Part shown: positions 1 through 9,697 of the stretch, in pieces
Layout: each line of letters begins with the position of its first letter
Position numbering within the stretch: the first letter of the stretch is position 1
Assembly: GCA_000787465.1 (NCBI GenBank)
Contig: JSYX01000042.1
Span: 1-53,376, forward strand
Origin: Thermomucor indicae-seudaticae
Taxonomy: Eukaryota; Mucoromycota; Mucoromycetes; Mucorales; Lichtheimiaceae
Direction of reading: 5' to 3'
DNA length: 53,376 nucleotides
Translations under genes and position numbers: made by a program
Notes under the pieces: model-generated
Seen by the model: the letters and a program-made list of their open reading frames with translations, nothing else
Told to the model about the DNA's origin: nothing
The model's database searches: none

Positions 1-17
1 AAGGTTATTCAAAAACC

Positions 18-25
18 TATAAAAG
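18..25 (+). promoter_or_regulatory. TATA box at the left edge
   Basis: A clean TATAAAAG element lies 18 bases from the window start. A pyrimidine-rich stretch follows, and at about position 115 a good splice donor (CAG followed by GTAAGA). This looks like the start of a plus-strand transcript whose 5' leader contains an intron. What it encodes is unclear. Confidence 0.35.
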
Positions 26-350
26 CGGCAAAAATTGATATCGCTCGCTCGCCTCCCTAACAGTTGTAGTCTCTCGAGTGGCTACTGAGTTCCGGTTTTT
101 AGGACATCAACAGGTAAGAAAGCTCCAGTATTGAAGCATACTGTCCAGTTTCTTTCTTCTGGTTTAACGGATGAATCCTCCTCCTTTTTGATTAAAGACC
201 TTTTTGCTGATAACATGAATCCAAAAGCAATTTGTACCAACGGTTATGTCACTTTGAATACACGGTATGAATTTATTTCAAAAAACCTGCAGTATAAACG
301 TGCTCGCTTCTCGGACAGGGCCGACGCCTGTCTATCACATTGAAATATGA

Positions 351-615
351 ATGCGGGCTTCGGTGCACTTTGCGGGCTTCGTTCTTCTGTTGCCGGAGGG
401 TCTCCGAGAAACCTTGCGAAGGAAGCTATCCAGAGGGTCGTCATGGGATGTGCAAGGAAAGCATGCTGTATTCTTTCGGACCAACCTCTGGCCCGTACAG
501 GTATTTCTCCCAGAATCATCCTTACCCTCTCTGCCTGTCCTCTTTTCGGTCCATTCAGGGGGTTACTTCATTCATACTTTCATTACTCGGTAACCTCACC
601 TCGGGCCAGTCGTAG
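351..615 (+). CDS. possible small two-exon ORF, unrecognised
   Basis: Tentative. An ATG at 351 opens 50 codons that end at a CAG/GTATTT donor (500/501). A 58-nt intron (501-557/558) ends in a pyrimidine-rich tract and ATTCAG, and frame resumes at 559 for 18 codons to a TAG at 613-615, giving about 68 residues. It lies downstream of the TATA box at 18-25. I recognise no domain. Several overlapping frames are also open here because the stretch is GC-richer than its surroundings, so it may be non-coding. The rest of 1-713 shows nothing else I can support. Confidence 0.2.
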
Positions 616-713
616 GTCGAGGCTCGTATTGCCCCACCGTAAGTCTTGAGTTCAATCCTTTTTTCTTTACAAAATATATACATACAAACCAATATTGACA
701 GACTTTTTCTTTT

Positions 714-986
714 TCATTCGTTATTCATTACAGCCTCCAGAGCTTCCTGCTCGTACTTTACACATAGTTGTTCGGTTTCCTGGACATATAGCTTTTGCAG
801 CTTTTCGACAACAGCAGCAATATCCTTCTGCAGCTGGGTCTTCATTTCCATAAGCTGCCCTTGAACCGATTCCGGTAAAGCTGCAGTGATTTCTCGGGTA
901 ATCAATAGAACAAGTAAATGCAGAGAGAAAATGTCAGACTTACCTAGCTCTTCAAGACTTTGGAATAACGTATTGTCGTCAGGCAT
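714..986 (-). CDS. small coiled-coil protein, unrecognised
   Basis: Exons 944-986 and 714-880 give 69 residues. The intron 881-943 has a GTAAGT donor and a TGCAG acceptor with a TGATTAC-like branch site about 20 nt upstream. If the intron is retained the frame stays open and gives 90 residues. After a short acidic start the product is one predicted amphipathic helix with heptad-spaced leucines and valines (around QLMEMKTQLQKDIAAVVEKL), ending in an acidic stretch. Size and shape suit a small subunit of a coiled-coil complex such as a tethering or kinetochore factor, but I cannot name a family. It lies 120 bp downstream of the stop of the next minus-strand gene, so it has its own promoter space. 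Confidence 0.5.
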   Translation of the reverse strand: MPDDNTLFQSLEELGKSDIFSLHLLVLLITREITAALPESVQGQLMEMKTQLQKDIAAVVEKLQKLYVQETEQLCVKYEQEALEAVMNNE

Positions 987-1105
987 ATCGTTTGTTGTTG
1001 TTTCTTGGTTGGCGGATAATAATAAAGGTACGATTTCGTTGGGCTCAGGTTGACGAAATAACTTTTTGTTTTTCGGCTCTTATTAGCCAGCCAAAGTAGG
1101 AGGTC

Positions 1106-2845
1106 TCAGGTGATTGTGCATACCGAGGCGATAAATTGTCGAAGCTTTTTCTTTCTGTTGGCGAGAGCTTTTTGATTAGGTTGACTCTCGGCAGCTTCTT
1201 GCATGCTGTCAAAAGCTTCGGCAGGCTTCCTTTTCAATGACTTTTCGAACTGAACGGGCTGCTGTGAGGTTGAGGCTAAGGTTGAGTAAGAAGACTCTGA
1301 GGCTTGACTATCTGGAGACGACGGTACGCTAAGCGTGGGTTGTTGTTCGTGGGATATTGCATGAACAGGCTCCGATGCTTGTTCTATCCTGAATTGCACT
1401 TCGGGTACTCTTTGTACAGGTAATAGCCGTTTAGCCAGATTTTCGGCAGAGGCCGTGATTAATGGATCGAAATCGCTGATGGGTGGCCACTCGTTCGCCT
1501 GTCTTACTGCATTTCGACACCGCTCACTGATCTCCCATACCTCTCGCCATGTTCGCTTGTTTCTTCGAGCGTCATCGGTCATTTCCAGACATTGCATAAT
1601 ACGCTCCTCAACGCTTCCACGAGTAACAAGCCATACTGTAGGTGGACGCTGCTGATCTTGCGTCAAAACCTTGGAGAAAACCTGGTTGTTGGCTAAAACG
1701 CGGATGTCCATGACAATGATGAGATCCACAACAGCTTCGGATGGCTATAGAGACAGATTAAAGAATTTTCATAGATTGAGAAGTGAATATGCTACAATTT
1801 ACCCGCCCCATTTGCTGGTCTGCATCCTTTTCGGTCCGTATGACCACTCCAAATTCCCGGTTCCAATTCTCGTCAAGCACTGTCGAAACTTTCTCCACAG
1901 GATAACCCAAATCGCGAACAAACTGCACCAAAATCGCTTCCGTATCGTGATCATGTACCAGGACGGCCAGAGAAAAAGTCTACATTGCCAAGAAGGCACG
2001 ATTAAAATGAAAACCTCTCGTACACGGTTGAAATATGTTACCTTTTCAGCTGTAGACAGCTTTTCCAAAAACTTTTGTAAAAGGAACGTCTTTCCAGAAC
2101 CTTGACTCCCGAGCGTCGCCAAGTTAACATCATCATCCAGGAAAGCAAAGCGCGGATGATTTAAAATATCAAACGACTTTTCACAGCAGACGTACAGGTC
2201 GGCGTTGGCGTTCGCGTCATTCACAGCATCATCGCACCACCTCATTTGTGCTTGAGTTGCGCACACTGGGATCCAGTGACTTGGCCAGTCCTTGGAAGCA
2301 GTTACTTCTTCGCCTTCGGTGGCGGCGGGAACAATCACCGGTAATCTTCTTGTCGTTGTGGCCTCTTCTTGTTCCTTTTCTGCTTCCTCCTCCAAATCAC
2401 ACAACACCTTCTTCAAGCCCTCAGCAGAGGTTAGACCGAACTTTTGAGAAACAAAGTCGGCAACCTGCTGCGTGAGGCTGGCAGGCTCTTCTGCTGCTGC
2501 TGCTGCTGCTGTCGGCTCCACGTCTTCCTCCTCCTCCTCCTCCATATCGTCCCTGTAAATAGCCGCGTTGTCACGGACCGGCGTGTCATCGTCGCTGCTT
2601 TCGGCATCGGGGTACAGATTTGGCAGGGACGGCTGCCAATCGGCGGTCAACAGATCCGCAAACAAGCTGGTGCTCTTGCTCTTGCCTGCATCTGCCAACG
2701 GAATCCAGACGGGTGGCGAGCGTATCTTCTTTTCAATTTTTTGCGAAACGTCGAACAGCGAGATCTTGCTCAGCGTACGGAGATAGAGACGGTTCGCGTT
2801 GTTGTTGCCACCGTTTGACTGGGCGAATGAGTATTGGTTCGCCAT
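1106..2845 (-). CDS. HDA1-complex subunit 2/3-like protein (degenerate SNF2/P-loop fold)
   Basis: Three exons, 2042-2845, 1803-1979 and 1106-1744, join in phase 0 to give 539 residues. Residues 1-170 are low complexity with acidic and alanine runs. From about residue 190 a WPSHWIPV segment opens a helicase-like region with a Walker A motif (GSQGSGKT) around residue 250, then a C-terminal lobe with DLGYPVEK, a DLIIVMD strand, and VWLVTRGSVEERIMQCLE, the element that in SNF2 proteins leads into the last helicase motif. This order matches the HDA2/HDA3 subunits of fungal class II histone deacetylase complexes, which have an SNF2-like fold without remodelling activity and help recruit Hda1. A Ser/Gln tail and a basic KKKLRQF end follow. 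Assignment rests on fold pattern and motif order; another SNF2-derived protein is possible. Confidence 0.5.
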
Positions 2846-3452
2846 TGCGAACGGGTAACGTCAAAAAGCAAATAGAAATGGCGTGGTGCACTGAACTCAG
2901 CCCCAGATTCTGTCCTCCTTTTATACAGGCATTTTCCTGCGTTGTTACACGGGTGGGCCAAATCCGGTCGATCGCCCATTTGCATGCATAATAAATCCTC
3001 TAAGCCTCAATCTGCTCTTTGGGAATAATGTGGACATGATATCAAAAGTTCGCAAGGTCTGGAACCCATTCCCAAGGGTTATCCGGCAGCGCTCGAAATG
3101 GTCGTGCGCAAGAATCAGTCTTGTTTGAAGGATGGAACAAGGAGGACCCGCGGTTCCTACGCTGCTTCTAAGGAGAACCACGCCCACCTCGCAACATCGC
3201 GCTCTCTCCGGAGTTAGCTACTGTTTCAAGGACTTTGCAAAAGTCATACGGTCTGAAAACGTTGCAATGCGCCATTTTTTCAGGTTTCACTTTATGCGTG
3301 GAAGCTTTTCCCATTCCATTCTCACACTTGACACTTCAGACATTCCTCAAAAGAACACTGTATTCGGGATTAAGGAAATCCAAGCTAATTCAGCACATCT
3401 AATATCCAAAGTTTCTGTTATCCTCAAATTTGTATCCTATAAAATCAGACAC
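2846..3452. other. intergenic, 607 bp
   Basis: Lies between the start of the HDA2/3-like gene and the end of the HAD phosphatase gene, both on minus, so it should contain the promoter of the first. Overlapping open frames at 3132-3464 (plus) and 2945-3187 (minus) show no domain, have no usable splice sites to extend them, and look like chance frames. Confidence 0.5.
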
Positions 3453-4841
3453 TTAGAGAAATGAAGCCTGTATGGACATGGTTAGTGACTCTGACAAAAA
3501 GCAAGCCAAGTAGTGGCGTTCCAGAACTTACACGTCGACTAGCAGCTTCCATGTCACTTTCGGAAATCGCGTGCTTGTCGTCTTCTGTTGGAATTTCATA
3601 GACACCTCTTAGGATGAGATATGGACGGTACGCAAATAATGACAGATCTTGCATGGATGTGACTCCCGAAAGGACCAGAACAGGATCGATTTCTGAGCTG
3701 ATGCCTGCCACAATACTGGACAGTAAAGCCATGAATGTCCATGATTCCATATCAATAAAAGAGAGATAGAACTCGGACTTACTCTGTATCCATGCGATCA
3801 CCAATAATGCATGTCTCCAGACGACTCAATCCAAGGACTCGTTGGGCGTACCGCATGATCAATGCCGAGGGTTTACCACAGAAGAACGCCTTGGTGCGTG
3901 TCACCAGTTCAACACAGGCAGCGAACGCGCCACAAGAGGGTATTTTGTTGCCCTTGGAATCCAGGTTCTCCACGTCCAAGTTGGTGGCGATCAGTTTGGC
4001 TCCATTCTGAACGAGTTGAACTGCTTTAGTGAGCTTTTCATAATTGCTGTAAAGAGAATTTTAGTTGGTAAGTCATAGGTTAGGGGGGCGGGAAGGGTTT
4101 ATACATACTATGAAGGGCCTTCTCCAAGAATGACATAATCGGGGTTATGGTCGTTCATAAAGAATCCCTTGTCGTAAAGAGCATAAGCCAAACCTGGTTC
4201 ACCAATCACATAGCAAGTACCACCCTATAATACATCTTTTAGTTTCAGAGCTAAGCGCGACTTCTGTTGTTACTTGCTTTCGGTGATTGCGAACTCAAAA
4301 AGTACGCGGTTGCTTGACCAGCCGTGAAAAAGTGATCTTCAGTCACTTCAATGCCAAGACGACTCAGCTTTTGTTGAAGTTCACGCGGTGTGGGTGCGGA
4401 ATTGTTTGTCAAGAACAAGAACTTCTTGTTGTTTCTTGTCAAAAACTCGACAAGCTCTTTGGCGCCAGGCAACAGTTTGGTTCCCTGATTTGGTATTAAT
4501 TGCCGCGGCAATAAATTAACAAGGGTCCTGCTTACATGGTAAATGACGCCATCCATGTCGATGATATAGCCCTTCTTTTGACGGATAGCATCCAGACGCT
4601 CATTATGGATGGCAGGGTCTTTTAGCAGTGCCCAATCCTTTTGCACAGAGGCAGAGTTTGATGGCTGGTTGGCGGCGGCCTGGTTTGGAGATTTGCAACC
4701 TTTGCCGTGTGTCGTAAGGCTATTAGCGAACTTGTGCGCCAGTTTTCGCGAGATACCTTCCCCGGTGGGATCCAACTCATCTTGCGTGGTGCGGATCTCG
4801 GGTGCATCCGGAATATGAGTATCTTCAGGAGCAGAAGCCAT
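3453..4841 (-). CDS. PHO13: HAD-superfamily phosphatase, PHO13/4-nitrophenylphosphatase type
   Basis: Six exons: 4536-4841, 4278-4484, 4109-4224, 3783-4046, 3532-3715, 3453-3467; 363 residues. After about 85 low-complexity residues comes the class IIA HAD core: motif I DMDGV (nucleophile and acid-base Asp), motif II in FLFLTNNSAPT, a conserved-Lys segment (FFCGKPS), and motif III IIGDRMDTD, with the NagD-type cap between. Relatives dephosphorylate 2-phosphoglycolate and other toxic glycolytic by-products in the cytosol. The N-terminal extension is longer than in yeast. The second intron (4225-4277) uses a GC donor (GCAAGT) instead of GT: only that site keeps the frame. The last exon encodes just four residues; its acceptor is preceded by a good CTAAC branch site. 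Start chosen at the first ATG of the open frame. Confidence 0.9.
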
Positions 4842-4999
4842 TATTTCTTTTTATTCGGTATGTGCAAGAAGTAAGAAAAAGCAAAGAACCCTAGACACTA
4901 AAGGTGATGATATATATGGCGGCAAGGATCCCCATGTAAATAGATTCCGGGGTCTGGTTGATGTAATTTTGAGGCAAGCACAAAAAGAACTCCCTTCTG

Positions 5000-5555
5000 T
5001 CACTCCTCCATTTCAAGGACTTTGTTAAGTTCTCGCTGTTCGTCTTCTTTCATGACAAACTCGCTTCCGCCAAAAAACCTCCGTAGCCGCGCTGTTTGTC
5101 GAGGCACAATGATCTGTAGTTTATCCGAAAACTCCTTGAACTAAATATTACGAGTGCGTCTATCAGTCTGACCCACTTTGTAAACAAAAAGAGGGAACAA
5201 ACATTACGTTTCGAACATCCAGCCACCATCCTACGGCTGTCGCTAAAAGACCGGCTCCACTTAGCGCCAGCAGAGTGCCGTACCCAAGCGTCTTAAAGGC
5301 AAAAAAGGTGGCGTCTCGTTTCGCAATGGCATATTCGGCCGGCGTCATTTTCGGAAGTACATAAGCAGGCGTGATTTGGGCATGAGAAGAAGGTGTGTCG
5401 ATAGACTTTGCAGCTAGTGATGCTTCCTTGGCCTGTTTTCGTTTGGTGTACCAGATCGCACCCAAGAGTCCAGCTCCAAAGGCGCCCGCTGCACCAAAGA
5501 GTACGGCACGAGCTTCCGTCTTGGAAGGTGCTGATTCTTTAGATTTGCCTTCCAT
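5000..5555 (-). CDS. TMEM242: TMEM242-like mitochondrial inner-membrane protein
   Basis: Two exons, 5208-5555 and 5000-5140, joined in phase 0, encode 162 residues. Two membrane segments are visible: AVLFGAAGAFGAGLLGAIWY near residue 17 and GYGTLLALSGAGLLATAVGWW near residue 92. The second is followed by a conserved-looking basic tail (VRNFKEFSDKLQ). This glycine-rich first helix, charged loop and second helix pattern matches the TMEM242/DUF1358 family, which in animals helps assemble the c-ring of mitochondrial ATP synthase. The acceptor is ATATTTAG before TTCAAG. The stop lies about 160 bp from the start codon of the HAD phosphatase gene on the same strand, and the start is about 140 bp from the divergent RNase P subunit gene. 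Confidence 0.75.
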
Positions 5556-5694
5556 AAGATCTGCAGTATTATGAAATCTGCCGCAAAAACATCTCTTTTA
5601 TTCGGAGCTCAAGTAACACAGGGACCAAGCGAAAGCGGATAAGAAAAAATTCAGAGCCGCTAAAAAGAAGTGTGTGCCTCTTTTCGCAATACAG

Positions 5695-6216
5695 ATGGCA
5701 AAACCCGAGGATGCCAGTCGCCTTGATTTCCTGTACAAAGCCAGCCATATCATTTTTGCACATTCACCTGAACTTTCGCGATTCTACATGAGCGAATTTC
5801 AAGACAATGTGCGGCTACAGGACATTCCAGTAGCCAAGGCCATTGTTCGTCGAATGTGTCCTCGATGCGGTCAAATCTACGCTCCGGGCCTGAACACGAC
5901 CGTTTTCCTCGAAAGGCAAAAGAGACGGAAAAAGAAGAGAAATTATCTCGTGTATCAATGCGATGCATGCGGTCTCGCCGTCAAAAGGCAGGGTTCATAT
6001 CCAAACGTTCCGAAAGCCAGCTCGAATCAACTCGAGTCTTCTTCATCATTGCCAACGGTTGCAGAGCCTGTCAACAACGACAACAACCAGAAGAAGAAAA
6101 AGAACAAGAAGAAGAAGAATAACAAAAAGAACAATTTGCTAGACATGTTGGCTAGCAGAAAGCAAAACGAAGAAGAAAAGTCAATGGGCTTGAACGATTT
6201 CCTGTCTTCCTTGTGA
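5695..6216 (+). CDS. RPR2: RNase P/MRP protein subunit, Rpr2/Rpp21/Snm1 family
   Basis: Single exon. I place the start at 5695 (173 residues, beginning MAKPEDASRLDFLYKAS) because that is the family's usual opening; an in-frame ATG at 5674 would add seven residues. The N-terminal helices (DFLYKASHII) are followed by a zinc ribbon, CPRCG at about residue 55 and CDACG at about residue 90, separated by a lysine/arginine-rich loop. This is the hallmark of the Rpr2/Rpp21/Snm1 subunit that binds the RNA of RNase P (tRNA 5' processing) or RNase MRP (rRNA processing) in the nucleus and nucleolus. The C-terminal third is low complexity, with a long lysine/asparagine tract likely to act as a nuclear or RNA-contacting tail. 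Transcribed divergently from the TMEM242 gene. Confidence 0.85.
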   Translation: MAKPEDASRLDFLYKASHIIFAHSPELSRFYMSEFQDNVRLQDIPVAKAIVRRMCPRCGQIYAPGLNTTVFLERQKRRKKKRNYLVYQCDACGLAVKRQGSYPNVPKASSNQLESSSSLPTVAEPVNNDNNQKKKKNKKKKNNKKNNLLDMLASRKQNEEEKSMGLNDFLSSL

Positions 6217-6352
6217 ATGTATATATACCCCACAACTTGTACATAACCAGACGCCAAAATAGAAGTCGATTTATTCAAGAAAACAAGTATACTACATCTG
6301 AAAGGAACAATGTACAATGCAGCAAAGAAACGAAGACAATATGCGAAATAGA

Positions 6353-7885
6353 TTATGACGGTTGATTATTATCATTACCGAAACCATCCTGTGCAGAAGA
6401 TGGACCGGTTAAAGGAGACTGGTCCTGGTCATTCAGTAATGCAACGGTGCTGCTTTCAGACGAGCCTGTCAATGAGGGAGATGCGATATGCGCAGGTGTT
6501 TCATTCAAAAGCCAATAAGGATAATTACGGTTCCTTGACGGTAGGGGCGTAGAAGATGGTCCAGCGTTTTCAGATGACGGCGATAGCTGACGGATAGCTC
6601 GCAGAAGTGTGGGCAAAGGACTGTTTGCAGCACCTTGATTGCGGTGTATGCGCTTTCTGGGCTTGCCAACTGGCCTATCTACAAGGCATGTCGGATCTAG
6701 TAAAACGGTGAATAAAGGCAATGCTATACGTACCGGCTGCTTCATGCATCTCCCTGAAGTTTGCCACATACTGCTGGTATTGCTGCGCATACACACGGAT
6801 CATACAGGTTAACGTTTTTCCTTTTTTGATAGCATTACTGTCTTTAACCATTTACCCTGTACTCCTCAGTCTGTTCATAGCGAGCCAGCGCTATATCATA
6901 CTCGTATTTGGCCTGCTGCGCCGTTCGCTCATAGCTTTCCTTTTCCTGCGGATCAAGGTTTTTCCATCGATCGCCAGCCACTTTAGCAAACTCGGCAAAG
7001 GACAGGTTGCGATGTCTGAGTTCGGCACGCAAGTCGTTCGAAAACATGACATACGCCGAGGGTGGTTTAACTGGCGCGTTGGTATCTGCTTTAGCATGCC
7101 GCTGGTATTTTCGTTTCCACTGACGGCCAGCATTCTCACTAGTAGTCGTCCCAGCATCCTCTTCTGCGGATGACATACTACTCGTTTGATTTCCACCGCT
7201 AGGCACAGTGGTGGTGGTGGTGGTGGTGCCGAAGACCGATGCACGACGCGTCCCGCTTTTTCGTGTCATGCTAGGTGGCACCGCCGTGGTGCTAGGCGCC
7301 ATCGTCTCTGACGGTAAACGAGGTACGCGGGTACCTGTGTACAAATTTTTGGGTTATGAGCTAATACTATCTCAGAGAATAACGTTCACCGACCTTCAAA
7401 GGGCGATGTGGCGATCGTATTTAACATGACAGGCATTGATCTCGGTACTCCGCGTGTGTTTGCTATCGCTCGCTGCAAAAGCTGGTTTAAAGAGAGGGAA
7501 ATATTAGGATCATGCAGCTGCCTCGAGCTAATAATACCTATTCGTACCCGACGGTGACCACGTTTTACATTCATCTGCACCAGATCAAATTCGGTGACTT
7601 CAAACAGCTGTTGTTGAAAAGAGGTTAAATCAGCTCATAGAACAACCTGTATATCGTTATGTCACCGTATTTATTACTAACCGCTTCCAGCCGATCGAAT
7701 CCTTCTTGAATAAATATACCATAATACTGAAGCAGGTTCCAGTCCTTTAAAAAAGCCCTAACCCGATCTCGATCATTCTTTTCACGCTGTTGCTGCTGTT
7801 CAAGCTGTTGTTGTTGTTGTTGACGAGGACTGCCAGACCCGGGCGATTGAGGACGCGATGACATTATGGAGTTGCAGGTCTCCAA
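6353..7885 (-). CDS. SAM-domain plus HMG-box DNA-binding protein
   Basis: Six exons: 7682-7885, 7548-7607, 7394-7481, 6856-7334, 6734-6782, 6353-6678; 401 residues. A Gln-rich N-terminus leads into a SAM domain at about residues 42-90 (FLKDWNLLQYYGIFIQEGF, then DRLEALFEVTEFDLVQMNV across a splice junction, ending GHRRLLQRAI). A threonine run and a basic stretch precede an HMG box at about residues 205-275 (PPSAYVMFSNDLRAELR, FAEFAKVAGDRWKNLD, KYEYDIALARY). A second basic patch (GKPRKRIHR) and a disordered Ser/Pro tail end it. The SAM domain should mediate oligomerisation and the HMG box bend or bind DNA in the nucleus. A second ATG at 7864 would shorten the product by seven residues. I know this pairing as a general fungal type but cannot give it a gene name. 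Confidence 0.85.
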
Positions 7886-9697
7886 AGCGTTTATATAGAC
7901 AGTGCTGGAGGGTCAAACGGGTAAGGGCGATTGCCAAACGGAAACATACGTCGCGAGCGATCTTGATTGGATAGTGTGACCTGAACAGGGCAACATGGAA
8001 TGGACCATTAGATCTTTGCATGTCAAACGCTAAACAAAGGTACAAGGTTTTTAAGAAACAGGCACTTAAAAACTTTGTGCGTACAAGTTATAACAGGGGT
8101 GAGGGAGAGTTATATGGCCTTCCCGGGAAGCAGCTTCGAAGAAGTTTTCTGGAAGCTTTAGAAAAAAGTTCTATGCTGATCTCTCTCTCCGCGCTTCAAA
8201 CGGAGAGTGTATCCATCATCAGCATCTCAGGTCCCATGGCTCCCGCCAAACATACCCCTTCCCCTGCCATTACAACAATTCTATTGTGCTTGCAGTGCTC
8301 TCTCTCTTCAGAACGAATCAGGGAGAATTTCTTCCTTCCCATACTTTAACTAGCACATTGTCAATCCCCGGTAAGCCAGAACGCCCGACTGGAGTTCCTA
8401 TCTCGATTCCATTCGAACACGCCATCGTACAGAAATATTCCGCTAGCGAAAATGATTTATTAGCTCGCGGTGACAAAAGAACGAACTAAGGGCTTACGCC
8501 CGCTACTTATGGGTTGAAATAGCAGCGTGCTCTGGACGGTGGTGTAAACCGGAAACGCGACAGCAGCAAGCGTTTAAGTGCAACTTGTATACCCATGCTA
8601 AAACCTATTCCAGCGACGTTGATAGGACAAGTCAGCAAAGTTATCTTATCAAGATCAGTGTAGCTTTTTGATTTCATGTCTTCAGGCAGACACGCGGCAA
8701 TCAGATACATATGCGCTGTAGTGTCAGCTGGGACCATTTTAAATAATGCAAGTGACCGTGACAGTAACAAGCCAGTGTTTTACATGGCGGTCGGTTTACA
8801 GAGTCCAGGACATCAAGGACAGACGAAGCCGTGTAATTCACATCAGCCAAGTCCGAGAGCGTCGAATTCCCGGCTTTGGAACCAGAGGACTGGCTGTCGC
8901 TTTCCGGTCAAAGATGGTAGGACGTTACACAAGATGTTGACGCATGAAATAGCAGAACGCACAGGCGTCAAGTATGTGGTATGTTCCAGACTGCGCCAGG
9001 ACGTCGCGTCACTCGCAAGTATCTGGACATATGCATATTAGAAGAAAAGCATGGTTTGAATACAAACGTACTATTTTAATCAGACTACATGTGACGTTGT
9101 CTGTGCACATCACTGTTACAAGTGACACTGTCATTTACTCTCTTGATCGTTACACTGACGATCTGCACCAGAGATCAGAAACTTTCGTTTCACAATTTAT
9201 CAAATGTACTGGAAAACCATGTATAAAGGCAACTGATGTGTTCAGCCGTAAACCGAATCTTGTTAAACATGCCTGTGGCAACATGATTTGACAACGTGTA
9301 GTAAATTAGGTTCCTGCTTTGGTCAGGTATCACAACAATCTGGTTCCTGGTACATCGTCTTGGCTGCATTGGCAAACTTTCTAATGGAACCAGTTTTGCT
9401 ATTGAGGTCTATTTGTTGATATATATCAAAGACAATAAAAAGTAGAGGAAGGCGCAATGCAATAATACTCTTCACAAGTGGAGAGAGAGAGAGAAAGAGC
9501 TGTATCCGTCAGGGTCCATGCGATCCGGGCTCCCTTTACTTTGAGGGAACTCCTGTGTAGGGCAATCTACATACTTAACCTCGTGTTCAGCCCCATGTCG
9601 CTTTGTATGGACCTGGCTCTTTCGTGTTAATGGTTCCGATCTCCATCATTTAAAATCGAGCTTTTCTCCTACCTTGATTACATCGAGTTGTTTATAG
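7886..9697. other. gene-poor stretch, 1.8 kb
   Basis: Lies between two divergently transcribed regulator genes. Short frames on both strands (for example 8676-9041 plus, 8507-8770 minus) have no domain and no consistent exon chain. A GA-dinucleotide tract (GAGAGAGAGAGAGAAAGAG) sits at about 9481-9500, some 200 bp before the C2H2 gene. Likely promoter and 5' leader sequence for the two regulators. Confidence 0.5.

Noticed and set aside
620..665. tRNA-like GAGTTCAATCC followed by a T run
   Set aside because: The bases flanking the loop do not pair into a T stem and no acceptor stem can be formed.
893..943. GAG acceptor giving a 73-residue small coiled-coil protein
   Set aside because: A canonical TGCAG acceptor 12 bases further keeps the same frame and sits at a better distance from the branch site.
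6353..7885. HMG gene as the sex locus (sexM/sexP)
   Set aside because: Neither of the usual flanking genes (triose-phosphate-type transporter, RNA helicase) is present and the SAM domain is not a feature of SexM/SexP.
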